Of a stretch of 64,000 bases of DNA, positions 10,260 to 21,559 are shown in pieces. Where the stretch lies: assembly GCA_030847615.1 (NCBI GenBank), contig JAUMIR010000005.1, positions 106,483,116-106,547,115 of the forward strand. Direction: 5' to 3'. The notes under the pieces are model-generated. The model made no database searches. It saw only the letters and a list, made by a program, of their open reading frames with translations, and was not told the origin of the DNA. This stretch comes from Gambelia wislizenii. Taxonomy: Eukaryota; Chordata; Lepidosauria; Squamata; Crotaphytidae. A program made the position numbers and the translations under genes. How positions within the stretch are numbered: position 1 is the first letter of the stretch; every line of letters begins with the position of its first letter.

Positions 10260-11990
10260 AAAGTCTATTTTTCTTCCCATGCTGTTGGGAGATGTGGAAA
10301 ATCACACAAACACACACATACCACTGAAATGACAAGAAGTTGCGCAGCTTTCTCTGGAAATTGAGCAGCTTTCATTGAAAAATTCACAGCTTTTCCAGCT
10401 GACAAGTACTGGGTACTGATTTTCAGACTTTCCTTCCCTTCTCCCCTCCCAGTCCCAAAGTTGCACAGAAATTGTCAGTTGTGAAAAGACCTTACAGTTG
10501 TCAAACCAGTTGGGGGCTGAGGGGGAGGAGGGAACTTACTGGAAAGTTGACAGTTCTCATTTGAAAGCTGCAGCCTCTAGCCAGGATTTCTGTGAAAGCC
10601 TGGGGGTGGGGAGGAGTCATGGAAGGAAGTTGCAGAAGGGAGAAAGCTGTGAGTGTTTGGCAGCTGATAATCTAATTTCAAGATGCTCCAAGCCTCAAAG
10701 CAGCTGGGGGAAGAGGAAACTGAAATGTCTTTTCACAGGCTCTAGTCAGGGGGCTCAGTTACAGGGCAGTTTTTATTGTGGTAGTTTGTGCTTTATTGCA
10801 GTTTCGCACCAGTACTGCATAGTTCACATGATTTACTGCTAAATTGGTTGATCTGTTTAGTTTTCCACTTTGTAATTCACACAGACAGAGGTGGGGGCGT
10901 GGTCTCCCAAGCACCTCTGGGGGAAGATGCTGAGCAGCTGTAAGCGAGGGAGGGAAAGAGAGAGAGAAAGTGCTGGCACCTTTCCCTTTGATTACCAGAG
11001 GAATGCCTGCTAATTTTTATTCCTTTAGCAGGGAGTGTCAGCCAAGGAGCAACCCCCCCCGTCAAGCCCCCCCTTCCCATCACCCACTCTCCCCATCCCT
11101 CTCTCTTCTCACACACAGAAACGGGATCTCAGCAGGGCAAGGGAACGAACACACACACAGACGGGAAAAGGCTAACTGGGGATTCCTCAACCCCAGCAGC
11201 CAAGCAAGCCAGGACAGCTGGGCGATTGGGATGGATATAGCACTGGGTGGATCTTTTCCATGGCTGGAAACAACAGTGGATGGATCTTTTCATTTGAGGC
11301 TCCTCCATCTCTTGCAGGTCCACCCCCTCCTTGGACCGCCCAACTGATCACAGCTCAGCTCTGCTGTGACTGTATCGGGAAGACTGCTGGTAGTTCACAT
11401 AGCCCTTAGCAAAATGAAAGTTCACACAATCGAAAGTGCGCAAAGTCGCGCTACTTTTCAAAAAAGTCAGGAAAAGTAGCGAAATCCCCTATCATGCTAC
11501 TTTTGAGTTTTTTAGCTCTCCCCCTTCTGAATGAGGCAATACTGTGGCGAGATGTGTGAGAACAATTAGGAATCTTAGTGATTTATTTATGGGAATATTT
11601 TGCCATGTAAACGGGGCCAGGATTTCTGTAAAAGACTAGGATTTGAGGGAGAGAAACTAGATTGTCAAGTGCCAAACACCCATAACTCCCTTCTCAAAAT
11701 TTCTCCACAGAAATCCTGACTAGAGGCTTTGAAAAGACATTTCAGTTGTCAAACCAGTATGCAGGGGAGTGGGAAGGGGAGAGACTGAAATGCATCTATT
11801 CAGGCTGGGGGCTGGGGGGTCTCCGGGAAAACCCAAAACTAAATTATTAGGTGACAAAGTCCTGATAAAGCTACGGGAACTTCATGTTTTTTTCTTCCCA
11901 TACACATTCCTGAAGGGGCCTGGAACTCCATTTTTGACCCCATTTGGGAAACTGACAAATTCCCATCCCATCGCTATATTATAGTAACAC
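10260..11990. repeat. Unclassified 1.7 kb block with internally duplicated segments
   Basis: Several word clusters recur roughly 1.1-1.3 kb apart: cagttgtcaaaccagt at about 10494 and 11745; aggatttctgt near 10576 and 11618; tttttcttcccat near 10267 and 11888; the reverse form of gaaatgtcttttcacagg at about 10722 against gaaaagacatttcag near 11730. The middle is purine/pyrimidine skewed. The open frames within are short and have no recognisable domain. It may be one large non-autonomous transposon or two degenerate copies. Confidence 0.4.
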
Positions 11991-12720
11991 ACAACTATTA
12001 TCAGTCGATCATCTCTTATATATTTCCCTCTACTGTTATGCTGGATACCGTCCAGCATCTGCAATACAACATCAGTGATGTTAAATCCATGTCTACAGGC
12101 ATTAATCAACAGAGAGTCTATCAGACTTGTACATTTTTAATTCCTTACATTTTGTTCATCAGCCTTGATAGATAACAGGAGCTTTTAGGGTAAATTAGTC
12201 CCAAAGTTTGATTCAAAAAAACATACTAAAGATGAGATAGGACACACAGAAGATATGAAGATACCCAAGTCTAAATGCAACAAAAGATTGTACACAGGAA
12301 GGCCTGCCTGCATGTCTAGGGTTGCCAACATCAAACCCATTCTTAATATATGCAGATCTGGGGCAAGGCCCTTGTAATTACATGATAATTGCATATGGAA
12401 CACATCTTGAATGTCAGCAACTCCAGGTAAATGGGAACAATGTTCCTGTCTCCACAAGACATGGAGGAGGGGAGATATAGAGGGGCAGTTTGTGCACAAC
12501 CCCAACAATGCAGCCAGAGCTAGAATGAATTACATTACCACATCAATAGAAGAAAAAGATCATAATATCAGAGGCTGGATTAAATGAAAAGGACAGAAAT
12601 GGCTGCAAGAAAGCTACAGACATGGGTACCCTGCCCTACAAAACAACCTGAATACAGGAAATGGGCTTAACTGCTTTTTGAGATATTGGAGAGGAAATAG
12701 CAGAACTACTTGGCAATTAT
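11991..12720. other. TBC1D1 intron 1, nothing recognised
   Basis: No supported exon or RNA gene. Sequence 12130-12520 could be an old LINE remnant, but I find no readable domain. Confidence 0.35.
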
Positions 12721-12990
12721 CTTAGATCTATTTTATTTTATTTTATTTATATGCCTCCTTTTTCCCAGAAGGGACCCAAGGCAGCTCACAACATATAATA
12801 TAAAACAGAGTTTAAAAACCATTAAAAACATCACTATATAGAAAATCTAAAATACACAAATATATAAAAGTTAAAAGATTAAAAATAAACAGATAAAAAT
12901 AAAAGCAAAGACACACCCCAATAAAAGCTTCCAAAGCCCAGCTACATATTAAAAGCTTGCTCGTGTAAAAATATCATTAAGATTTAAGAA
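12721..12990 (-). mobile_element. LINE 3' UTR and tail fragment
   Basis: The text attttattttatttatatgcc, followed by agaagggacccaaggcagctcacaa and a long A/T-rich stretch with attaaaaa words, is the reverse complement of a CR1/L2-type LINE 3' end (tgagctgccttgggtcc... tataaataaa). Confidence 0.6.
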
Positions 12991-13267
12991 AATTAGGAAA
13001 GGGTACTATTCAAAGGGACCCTATTGTAAGGTAGACAAGTATATCTCTAAAGTGATAGAAAAAAATTGAAGGAGGAAGTAGGTGACTTGTGAGCAATGTG
13101 GACTCATGTGCAGCATTACTTCTGCTTTGGGTCAGGAGGCTGGGAATTGTGGCCTCAGGAAGTTTACCTCCCTCAGAGTAAGCCTATGCCTGTGGTGTCC
13201 CTAGAGATCAGTCTTTTGCTTTCAAGCCAAATTAGATCACTATTGACCCACAGATCTAAGAGCCCTG

Positions 13268-13492
13268 GGCTGCATCTGCAATGCAGAAATAATCCAGTTT
13301 GACACATCTTTAACTGCCATGGCTCAATGCTATGGAATTCTAGGATTTGTAGTTTTGTGAGATATTTAGCCTTCTGTGTCAGACAGCTCTGGTGCCACAA
13401 CAAATTACAAATCCTAAATTCCATAGCATTCAGCCATGGCAGTTAAAGCAGTATAAAACTGCATTATTTTTGCAGTGCAGATGCATCCTAAG
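13268..13492. mobile_element. Palindromic MITE with about 100 bp arms
   Basis: Left arm ctgcatctgcaatgcagaaataat ... ttaactgccatggctcaatgctatggaatt is mirrored by aattccatagcattcagccatggcagttaaag ... attatttttgcagtgcagatgcat. The whole element folds into one imperfect hairpin. I cannot assign the superfamily from the ends alone. Confidence 0.8.
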
Positions 13493-13951
13493 AGACTGGG
13501 GTTGATACATTTTGCCCTACCTTAACGTCACAATGCACATTTATAACTAAATTGAGTGTGTGTCCTTTTAAAAATTTAAATTAATGCAGTAGTTCATTAG
13601 GATATTAATAACCTTTGGGAGCAATCAGCAGTTCATAGCCTTTTGAACTCTGAGAGATTCCAGAGTGCCTTTTTATTTTTCATTTTGGACAATAACGTTT
13701 CTTTCAATCTCTGAGCTTAGCAGCAGTCACAAATCCCACCATCTGTACAGAAGTGAAATCCCAACATAATAGCACAGAAGTATTAGCCTTTTCCCCCTAA
13801 ATAGCATGAAGTACACAAGCAATCTCTTACAACTAAACTAAAATAGGACACATGAGATCAATTTTTTTTTGTGCAGCAGTTCACAAAAGTATTTTTTCAG
13901 TTCACAGTTCACAGAAGCATTTTTTAAAATTATTTTACAAGGAATAAAGTA

Positions 13952-14210
13952 CAGTCATCCCTTCACATTTGCAGGGGTTAGGGGCAGACAACCCCCGCGA
14001 ATGTGAAAAAAATGCAAATAAGAAATGAGCCTGCCTGCGAGCGGTTTTCCACCCCAGTCCCTTCCCAAGGCAGCAAGGAGCTTCTTGAGAAGCCCCTGGC
14101 TGCCTTGGGAAGGGAGTGGGGTGTTGAGCAGCAGGTGGGGCAGCGCAGGCAGCTTTCCGCGAATGATGAAAACCGCAAATGTGAAAGTCGCGAATGTGGA
14201 GGGGCAACTG
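13952..14210. mobile_element. Tigger-like MITE (complete)
   Basis: Flanked by TA at 13950-13951 and 14211-14212. Termini are CAGTCATCCCTTCACATTTGC and, at the other end, GCGAATGTGGAGGGGCAACTG, i.e. inverted repeats beginning CAGT. The centre has a stem pair cttcccaaggcag / ctgccttgggaag. The TA duplication and CAGT ends point to the Tc1/mariner superfamily, Tigger/pogo group. Confidence 0.8.
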
Positions 14211-14212
14211 TA

Positions 14213-15266
14213 TTAACATTTAAAAACTGCCTGGAAATGTCTTGGTATCTAATGCTGAAACCTAGAATTCAGAAAGAGCTAGATGCAGTCTGATATCAAA
14301 ACACATTTTCTTTCTAAAACAAATTTGGATCTCACAGATTTGCTCACTTACAGTTGGGTTATAAACATTCTTGTTTATGCAACTGGAAGAAAACTGAATT
14401 TTGGCGTATGGGTAGTCCAATATTAGAAATGAATGAAGGCTGATAATGGAGAGAGGTCTTAAAAATCCTCAATTGGGTGGTGTGGAATTTGAAGTGGAAG
14501 CCAGAAAAATAAGTTTGAAATGGGCCAAGCCCACATACAGGTACATTTCCCTTCTTCATAGGCTTTAACTAACTCTGCTGGCAGTGGACTTCTCCTGAAT
14601 GCAGTGTCTGTGTTATTGGTAATAATGGTGTTAACCTGCATCACTTGAGATTATGATATTTTAAAAATAAATTATAGAAGTAGGACATATATACCCAGGG
14701 AAAAGATGTTAAATGCATATAACTAACATAAAAATTAGCTACAGCACACTGGTTCATAATGCACTTATGATCTGGAATTCAGGTTCAATAAGTTATTACC
14801 ACAGTGATCTTACATGTTTATGATTACTTTACATATATTTGAAATGTGTGGCTTTACTTATGGTTACAGTCAGAACTTCTAACACAAAACATATCTCAAG
14901 AGGTGACACTGCAAAGGCTTTATGACAGAAACACAGTAGCTTGCAGCCTTGCATTGGACAGAGGAGGCCTAGATCTCAAAGGTAGTTTATTCTGTTGCTG
15001 CCAGTTGAGATGTAAACATTGATACATGACATTTAGTACATTTGTCCTCAGTCCCTGCATGGCCAGGAAAGGGTGGAACCTCTACTTGCATCAAGTCTTC
15101 CCCAAGAACATCTCAAACACCACCTCAAACAAATTGCAGGCTCATTACTCTAACGTCATCATTTTTCTTTTCCTGTATTAGGTTTTAACCTATTTGCCTA
15201 AAGAAGGTCACTGAGCTTTGAAAGCTAGCATAAAGTATTTTGCCAACCTTTTGGTTGGCCTAATTA
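14213..15266. other. TBC1D1 intron 1, mostly unassigned
   Basis: No exon. The end (15190-15266), with aaagaaggtcactgagctttgaaagctagcataaag, resembles the 3' region of reptile retroelements and was probably the site into which the adjacent SINE inserted. Confidence 0.4.
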
Positions 15267-15267
15267 G

Positions 15268-15514
15268 GGAGAGCCAGTGTGGTGTAGTGGTTGGAGCATA
15301 AGACTATGGCTCTGGAGACCAGGGTTTGAATACCTCCTCAACCATGAAAATCCAACTGGGTGACCCTGGGCAAGTCACACTCTCTCAGCCTCAGAGGAAG
15401 GCAAAGACAAAGCCCTTCTGAACAAATCTTGCCAAGAAAACCCCATGATAGGTTCCCTTTAGGGTCACCGTAAATCGGAGATGACTTGAAGGCACAAAAC
15501 AACCACAATAAAGG
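15268..15514 (+). mobile_element. Sauria-type SINE (tRNA-derived)
   Basis: Head with a tRNA-like promoter: gccagtgtggtgtagtggtt (A-box region) and gaccagggtttgaat (B-box region). The body contains gggcaagtcacactctctcagcctc, and the BovB-like tail reads agatgacttgaaggcacaaaacaa. This is the standard layout of Sauria SINEs in squamates. Confidence 0.9.
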
Positions 15515-15534
15515 TATACATTATTGTATTGTTA

Positions 15535-15965
15535 TTGTACAAGGAACCAACTTGTATTTGGTTCACCTAATAAAATACTACTCTACGGTGAACTCGCCAT
15601 GGGTCAGCGTAAGAGGGGCGCTCCAAAAAAGCGATACAAAGACTCCCTGAAACAACATCTCAGGTTTGGCCAAATTGATCACCAACAGTGGTCCGCCCTG
15701 GCCTCACATCGGGAGGCATGGAGACGCACTATCCACAATGCTGCAGCCTTATTTGAGAACTCACGCCGAACAAGTCTTGAAGAGAAACGACAACGCAGAA
15801 AGAATCACAACCCAAAAACATCACCCAAGGAGACCTTCTGCTGTGCTTTTTGCAACCGGACTTGTTTATCTCGGATTGGCCTTTTTAGTCATCAGCACGC
15901 TTGCAGAAAGCGTGGGATGAGTCCTTCCTGAATCTTTGTTTGCGAAGAAAAGCCAGAGAGACAAT
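15535..15965 (+). mobile_element. Non-LTR retrotransposon ORF C-terminus with zinc finger
   Basis: An open frame ending at TGA 15929-15931 reads LLYGELAMGQRKRGAPKKRY, then a helical basic segment and a terminal Cys/His finger of the form FCCAFCNRT...GLFSHQHACRK (C-x2-C, H-x3-HxxC type). This tail follows the reverse transcriptase in a group of non-LTR retrotransposons. After the stop there are about 30 bases before gccagagaga, matching the (GA)n-ended 3' termini of the two minus-strand copies at 19081 and 63651. The reverse transcriptase itself is missing, so the copy is 5'-truncated. I cannot name the clade with certainty. Confidence 0.75.
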
Positions 15966-16318
15966 ATTCATTTTGTATGTTGTGTTTTGCAGCATGGCCA
16001 ATACGGTTGCCACTGAATATATGCTTTTTTATATCAGGGAACAGAAGGTCTCATTATCAGGCAAAGTACAGTGGATGGTAATATGGTGCCCTAACTTTGG
16101 AATACTTACACCAAGGTACATACTTTTTGACAGCAGGCTAATCTATTTACCCAGTTGTTTATGAGTAGCAAGTTACCACTACAATCAATCTCACTGCAGA
16201 TTGTCTATTATTTTATTAGATACTGATTTATCATATTTTAATACTGTTGTCATTTATCATGCTGGGATTTTTAATGAAGGGCAGGATATAAAGAGAATGT
16301 AACAAATAAATAATACTA

Positions 16319-16990
16319 GCTATACCTGGTGTAACATACACTGTTACACACACATACATGCGCGCGCGAGCGCGCGGTACACCACCCACGGTACACATGC
16401 CACTTCCCCACGGCACCCTCCCTGCAGTCCGTGCCGCCCTCCCCATGCCCCGTCCTGCCCTCCTCATGCCCGCGCCTCCCTCCACGCACCCTATGCCATC
16501 CTCCATGCACCCCGTCCTGCCCTCCTCGCACACACGTGCCTCCCTCCACAAGCCCTGTGCCACTGTCCTCTCACCCCTGCCACCCTCCTCACACTTGCTC
16601 CTCTCTCCCCGTGTACCCACCACCCTCCATGCACCCTGTTCTGCCCTTTTTGCACCCCCTCCACGTGCCCCGTGCCACCCTCCCTGGGCCCTCCACACTC
16701 CCCGTCCTGCCCTCATGCACACGCCTCCCTCCAAATGCCCTTTGCCACAGTCCTTGAACCCCCACTGCCCTCCACACACACCCGCCACCCTCCTCACACC
16801 TGCGCCTCTCTCCCCGTGCACCCACCACTCTCCACACACCCTGTCCTACCCTCCTCACACTCCCTCCACGCGCCCTGTGCCACGCGCCCTGTGCCACCCT
16901 CCCTGGGCCCCGTACACACCATGTGCACACACATGTGCCCCATCCCCCCATGCTACTCACACCCTCTCTGCTGCCGCCATGTTTAGAAAG
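16319..16990. repeat. C-rich degenerate minisatellite with CG/CA head
   Basis: The left edge is an alternating purine-pyrimidine run (acacacatacatgcgcgcgcgagcgcgcgg, 16347-16377). It is followed by about 600 bp almost free of G on the plus strand, built from variants of ctgccctcctcacac, gcctccctccacg and gccctgtgccac. The repetition is degenerate with no single fixed period I can measure by eye. Several overlapping frames stay open on both strands purely because of this bias, with proline/histidine-rich or glycine/arginine-rich translations. Confidence 0.85.
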
Positions 16991-18689
16991 GCCTTAAACA
17001 TCCACATGTTCCCACCCCCAGTGTGCTGATTGGCTGCCCAAACAAGCTTTGATTGATTGGTCAGTTTCCTAAGCAGCCAATCAACACACTGGAAACAGCA
17101 ACATCCCTAAGAAAATTATATTTATAGACTGCCTAATACTGTCTGCCTGTGGATTCTAAGAAACTACTGATTTACTGTACAAGACTAAAATCTGGCATCT
17201 GGGAATCTTGTTAATATCAAATCTAATTTGTGAACAAATTCATAATATTAGTCCTCACAGTGATGTAAGAAAGTTTAAAAAACGGTCTTCTCTTTATTTT
17301 GCCAGTTCTGTACAGAGAATTTTGGCACACTGTAACCTAAACAAGGATTAGGATGGTTTTCAACTAAACAACTACTACTCCTTCATCCATGTCTATTACT
17401 CAAAACAGTTATTTTACACTCCTTTTCTTTCTTAGAAATTTCAATCCTTGTTCTAAAAAAATACAGACTGCTTAGGAACATTAGACCTGAAACCAGAATA
17501 TGTTGTACTATGCATTAAAGTGCTTTCCCGAGCTTATGCAGAGCACAGATTGGAATTTATTGCAGTGAGAGCATGCGTTCATGGAGAAAAATAAGGAGGA
17601 AACAATATAACCAAGACATTATTTTTACCCATAATATTGGAACATGCACCCACAGTTAGTGTAAGCAATGTGAAAAGTTCAAACATGAACTAGTTTGTTA
17701 TGTTTACACAGATAGAAACTTTTTATTTGAAAAAAGTACATTTTGGATTACTTGTATTAGAAAACATTATATCCAAACCAAATCACATGCTAATTCTGAG
17801 GTTTCTTCTGCTTCCCTTAGCATTAATATAGGTAAACCTACATAATCATTGGGATTTCAAACTTGCAGCCAATCCCAGACTGAAATTTCATCCTGAGTTT
17901 TGAAGTGCTGAAAGCTAGTTAGAGTGACCCTCTACTACTTTATTCCAGAAGATAATATCCCCAAACAAGCTGCAGTTGCAGGTATGTTGAGTTATAAACA
18001 AGTTCAGAACCTTTGCTCCACAATTTGTTGTTGGCACAAGTTCTAGACTATAAAATGAGCCTGAGGCAGTTTTTGAATCTCATCGCCAACTAAATCTATG
18101 CCTCTGTCTTACAAAAGAGAGGGAACGGAAGTGCAATGCCCAGATATTTCAATATTTTTTACATTATTTTTTTACATAATAAAAAAACAAGCAAAACACA
18201 AGATTCCCTTCCATAAATGCTATTTTCACTAGGCATATTACATATTACATTATTTTCACTTAGCATATTACATTATTTGGTATCTCTGTGATTGGTTTAT
18301 AAGCAGCTTTTAGTACCAGGTTTGTTTTGGTTTTTTTTTTTTGCAAAAACATGTAGCTGACCAGGGCAAGTGTGTTTATGAGATAAAGTGGCAGAAACTA
18401 CATCTGTCAGGAAGCCAATAAAGTATATTTCAACTGAATACATATCTTGGGATTTTAGCAAAATCTAACCAGACATCAATAGTGAGCTGCACCCCAACAC
18501 GTAAACAGCAGTTTAGGTAAAGCAAAAGGGCAGGAAATTAGCCAGTGAAGAAATCCACCAATGTAAAATTAATTAGACTAACTTGCCACAAATAACTAGT
18601 TCTTTCTTTTTCATTCATTCATTCTTTTTTCCATAATTAAGGTACATTAACTTACATTATGACTGTAGGTTAACTTCCCTGTGTTTGCA
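16991..18689. other. TBC1D1 intron 1, nothing recognised
   Basis: AT-rich sequence with no supported exon, RNA gene or transposon. Two nearly identical short phrases (ttttcacttagcatattacatta style) sit side by side at 18223-18275. Confidence 0.5.
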
Positions 18690-18714
18690 ATATAACTTTG
18701 CAACTCTGCAAAGT

Positions 18715-19080
18715 TATATTGCACATAACTACTCAATGTCATCACAGGACCTAATCACATCACCCACAATATTAGAGGTACTTTCACTTGTTCATCCTCT
18801 AATGTGATATATGCTATCCATTGTGAACAATGCCCTTCAGCACTCTACATTGGGCAAACAGGCCAGCCTCTGCCCCAGATAATAAATGGACCTAAATCAG
18901 CCATTAGAACACCTCAGTCTTCCTGGACATTCCACCTCTGACCTCAGAACAGCTGTACGGTACTTGAACAAAAAAACTACAAAGGAAGATTGGAAAGAGA
19001 AATAGCTGAATTGGAATATGGCCACAAATTCCAGCCCATCAACAGTGGGTTGAACAGAGACAATGGTTTCCTGGCACAGT
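18715..19080 (+). mobile_element. Penelope-like element fragment (GIY-YIG region), left part
   Basis: In the plus-strand frame GTFTCSSSNVIYAIHCEQCP is followed by SALYIGQTGQPL, the Tyr-Ile-Gly pattern of the GIY-YIG endonuclease found C-terminal in Penelope-like retroelements. Downstream the frame decays. The copy is interrupted at about 19081 by a zinc-finger LINE tail and probably resumes at 19370. Confidence 0.65.
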
Positions 19081-19360
19081 ACACCTCTCTCTCTCTCTCT
19101 CTGGCTTTTCTTTGAAAACGAAGATTCAGGAAGGACTCATCCCACACTTTCTGCAAGTGTGCTGATGACTAAAAAGGCCAATCCGAGAGAAACAAGTCCG
19201 GTTGCAGAAAGCACAGCAGAAGGTCTCCTTGGGTGATGTTTCTGGGTTATGATTCTTTCTGTGTTGTCGTTTCTCTTCAAGACTTGTTCAGCATGAGTTC
19301 TCAAATAAGGGGGGGAAATGGCATATACCTCCCAATGTGAGGCCAGGGCGGACGATTACT
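19081..19360 (-). mobile_element. Zinc-finger LINE tail, minus-strand copy
   Basis: Starts with a (CT)n run (19085-19101) followed by ggcttttctttg, i.e. the (GA)n 3' terminus of the same family as 15535-15965. On the minus strand the finger sequence, the region ending ERQRRK-like and the ASH-type segment are recognisable but with frame breaks. 5'-truncated at about 19360. Confidence 0.7.
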
Positions 19361-19369
19361 TTACACATA

Positions 19370-19790
19370 TATAACACTAGTTAACACCCTAGTCTCATGA
19401 GGGCACTTTTCCCTAATTTATCACATCTCCTTTCATACTACATTCCATAACTCCCTCCATCATTAATTTGGTCATCCACCCACCCCAATCTTAGGCAACA
19501 TCTTTCCTCTTGCCTTTGTCCCTCAATGACCATTGTTAAACTGAACTTGTCACCTCATCACCACAACCACAAGTTTTGCATTTCTATGGCTATACAACAG
19601 CTTGCTTATAAAAGTCTGTTCTTAGGCATCAGTTCCCTCCATGCATCTGAGGAAGTGCTACAACTTACTTTCTGTCAGTCTCAAAGGTGCTACAGATCCC
19701 CTTGCTTGTTGCAATATAATTGTAATTGTTACATTTATATGGCGTCTGGCCTCACTAAATGATGGGGGGGGAAGCATTATATGGTGTTTG
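19370..19790 (+). mobile_element. Penelope-like element 3' region (probable continuation)
   Basis: The end contains gcatctgaggaagtgctacaa and agtctcaaaggtgctacagatcc, a 3' signature shared by a family of reptile retroelements (tctgaagaagtgg... ctaaggtgccacaag). With 18715-19080 it probably forms one element split by the LINE insertion. Confidence 0.45.
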
Positions 19791-20002
19791 CTGCCCCTCA
19801 TTCTCTGTTGTGGGTGTTGAGGTGATGATGAGATGCTTAAGAAGATAATACATTTTGTACAGCAAGTTGGCAGCTTATGACATTCAACTAAAAAAAAAAG
19901 TAGTGGGACGTATTTATTCTAGTTACTTTTGAGAAACCAGAAGTAACTAGATACTATGTAAAACTGTGACTAAAATGGTAAATACTTTAGGGGTTAGGAC
20001 TA

Positions 20003-20235
20003 CAGTTCTCCCTTCACATTTGCTGGGGTTTGGTTCCAGGACCCCCCCCCCCGGGGAATACCCAAATCTATTAATACTCAAGTCCCAGTATATGCAATGG
20101 CATAGCAAAATGGTGTCCCTTATATAAGATGGCAAAATCAAGGTTTGCTTTTTGAATTGTTTTTTAAAGAATATTTTCAAGCTGTGAATACTTAAATCTG
20201 TGAATGCCAAATCCGTGAATGTGGAGGGACAACTG
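20003..20235. mobile_element. Tigger-like MITE, family A (complete)
   Basis: TA at both sides (20001-20002, 20236-20237). Termini are CAGTTCTCCCTTCACATTTG and ATGTGGAGGGACAACTG. Internal marker: ctggggtttggttccaggacccc followed by atggcatagcaaaatggtgtccctta. Seven copies or parts of this family occur in the window. Confidence 0.85.
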
Positions 20236-20847
20236 TATACTAAGTGCTAATGAAAAAGTACTTTTCTAACTTCTGTGCTTTGTACAGATCCCTGTAACAT
20301 TTTATTTTAAATATAACTGACCTAGTTTTCATCAACATTCTGATTTTATTTCTATTAGGCAAAGACTTATGAATACAAAGCACCAATTCCAGGAAACACT
20401 GTCAGTAATATTCCTGTTTGGGAACTGCAACTTCCTCCTAATCATGCAAATCTGGTTATTGGTATCATCCCATAAACAGGAAAGATGGTTGGGTAAGTTT
20501 CATTTCTCAGTCAAAACTGAAATGAGGCCCAACACTGCTGTCCCATGTACACTTTTCTAAGGTTAAACTTCACTGAGCATCCCCATGATCTACCACCCAC
20601 CTGATTTCTTCCTGAAGAAACCATTCATTAACTGGCTCTCCATTTATTTCCTGTCAACTCCCCCTTTCTTTTGACCCTCAACAATTCCTTCTTTTCCTGC
20701 TGTCTTCCCCCACTTAAAGTTTATAGACTGTAAACTCCTTGGAGCAGAGAGCTGTTACTCCACAAATCATCAGGTACACTGATGGTGACAAATATGAAGA
20801 AGACAGGGAAGGGGGGGCACACAATCAATAGCATTTAATGCTCTATT

Positions 20848-21450
20848 CAGTGCTTCTTAAACTGTGGTGCGGGGACCCCTAGGGGTCCGTGATGTCCTGA
20901 GAGGGGGTCTTGAAGGCTGCTTGGCCCACCTCCTTCCTCCCTGCAGTGGAGTGGCCTCCTCACAGGACCCAAGGCAAAGGCCGGCTGGCTGGCTTGGCTT
21001 GTGCATTGCCATTCTATCTACTTCGGCAACAAATTTGCAGGAAGCAGCAGGAGAACAGTCTTCCTCTTCAAGGCCTCTGAGAGAAGGTTTAATGGATGGT
21101 GTAACTGTATTGTTTGTGAAGTCGAAGGATTTCACGGCTGGCATCCATAGATTTTCCTTGGTTTTTTTCCGGGCTGTGAGGCCGTGTTCTGGAAGAGTTT
21201 CTTTCTGACGTTTCACCTGCATGCAGGCGAAACGTCAGAAAGAAACTCTTCCAGAACACGGCCTCACAGCCCGGAAAAAAACCAAGGAAAATCTATGTGT
21301 TGTTGTTGTTTATTGTTATTATCAGGGGTTTTAGACTTAATCTCGAGTTAAGTTAAGGGGTTTTCAGACTTAATCTCGAGTTAAGTCTTGGGAGCCCTCG
21401 GCAACAAAAAGTGTGGGTCCCTGGTAAAGAAAAGGTTAAGAGCCACAACT
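20848..21450 (+). mobile_element. hAT non-autonomous transposon carrying a nested PLE palindrome
   Basis: The left end cagtgcttcttaaactgtgg and right end ctggtaaagaaaaggttaagagccac are the inverted termini seen intact in the copies at 34687, 54139 and 55360 (cagtggttcttaacctg). Internal markers: aaggccggctggctggcttg and gagttaagtcttgggag. A Penelope-like palindrome interrupts it at 21118-21297. The target duplication is no longer clear. Confidence 0.75.
21118..21297. mobile_element. Penelope-like element, miniature head-to-head palindrome
   Basis: Bases 21146-21297 form a 152 bp palindrome with no spacer, centred on CTGCATGCAG between 21221 and 21222; I find one mismatched pair. Both outer arms carry the PLE 3' end (ttggtttttttccgggctgtgagg and its complement). 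The left arm extends about 28 bases further than the right (gaaggatttcacggctggcatc), as in the other PLE palindromes here. Confidence 0.85.
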
Positions 21451-21559
21451 CTGTTGCATCTTTTTCTCTGGGTCGCCACCTCGCCGTCTCACCCCACCCA
21501 CAGCACGGGCGCCCCAAACCCTCCAAGCCGGTCTGATCAGGCCTCCCCTGTGGCAAAAG

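Noticed and set aside
15268..15514. Possible tRNA gene in the SINE head.
   Set aside because: A- and B-box-like motifs belong to a tRNA-derived SINE promoter; no complete cloverleaf with anticodon arm is present.
16231..17029. Long overlapping open frames on both strands (up to 223 codons).
   Set aside because: They exist because the C-rich minisatellite lacks stop-forming triplets; the products are low-complexity and have no domain, splice context or start context.
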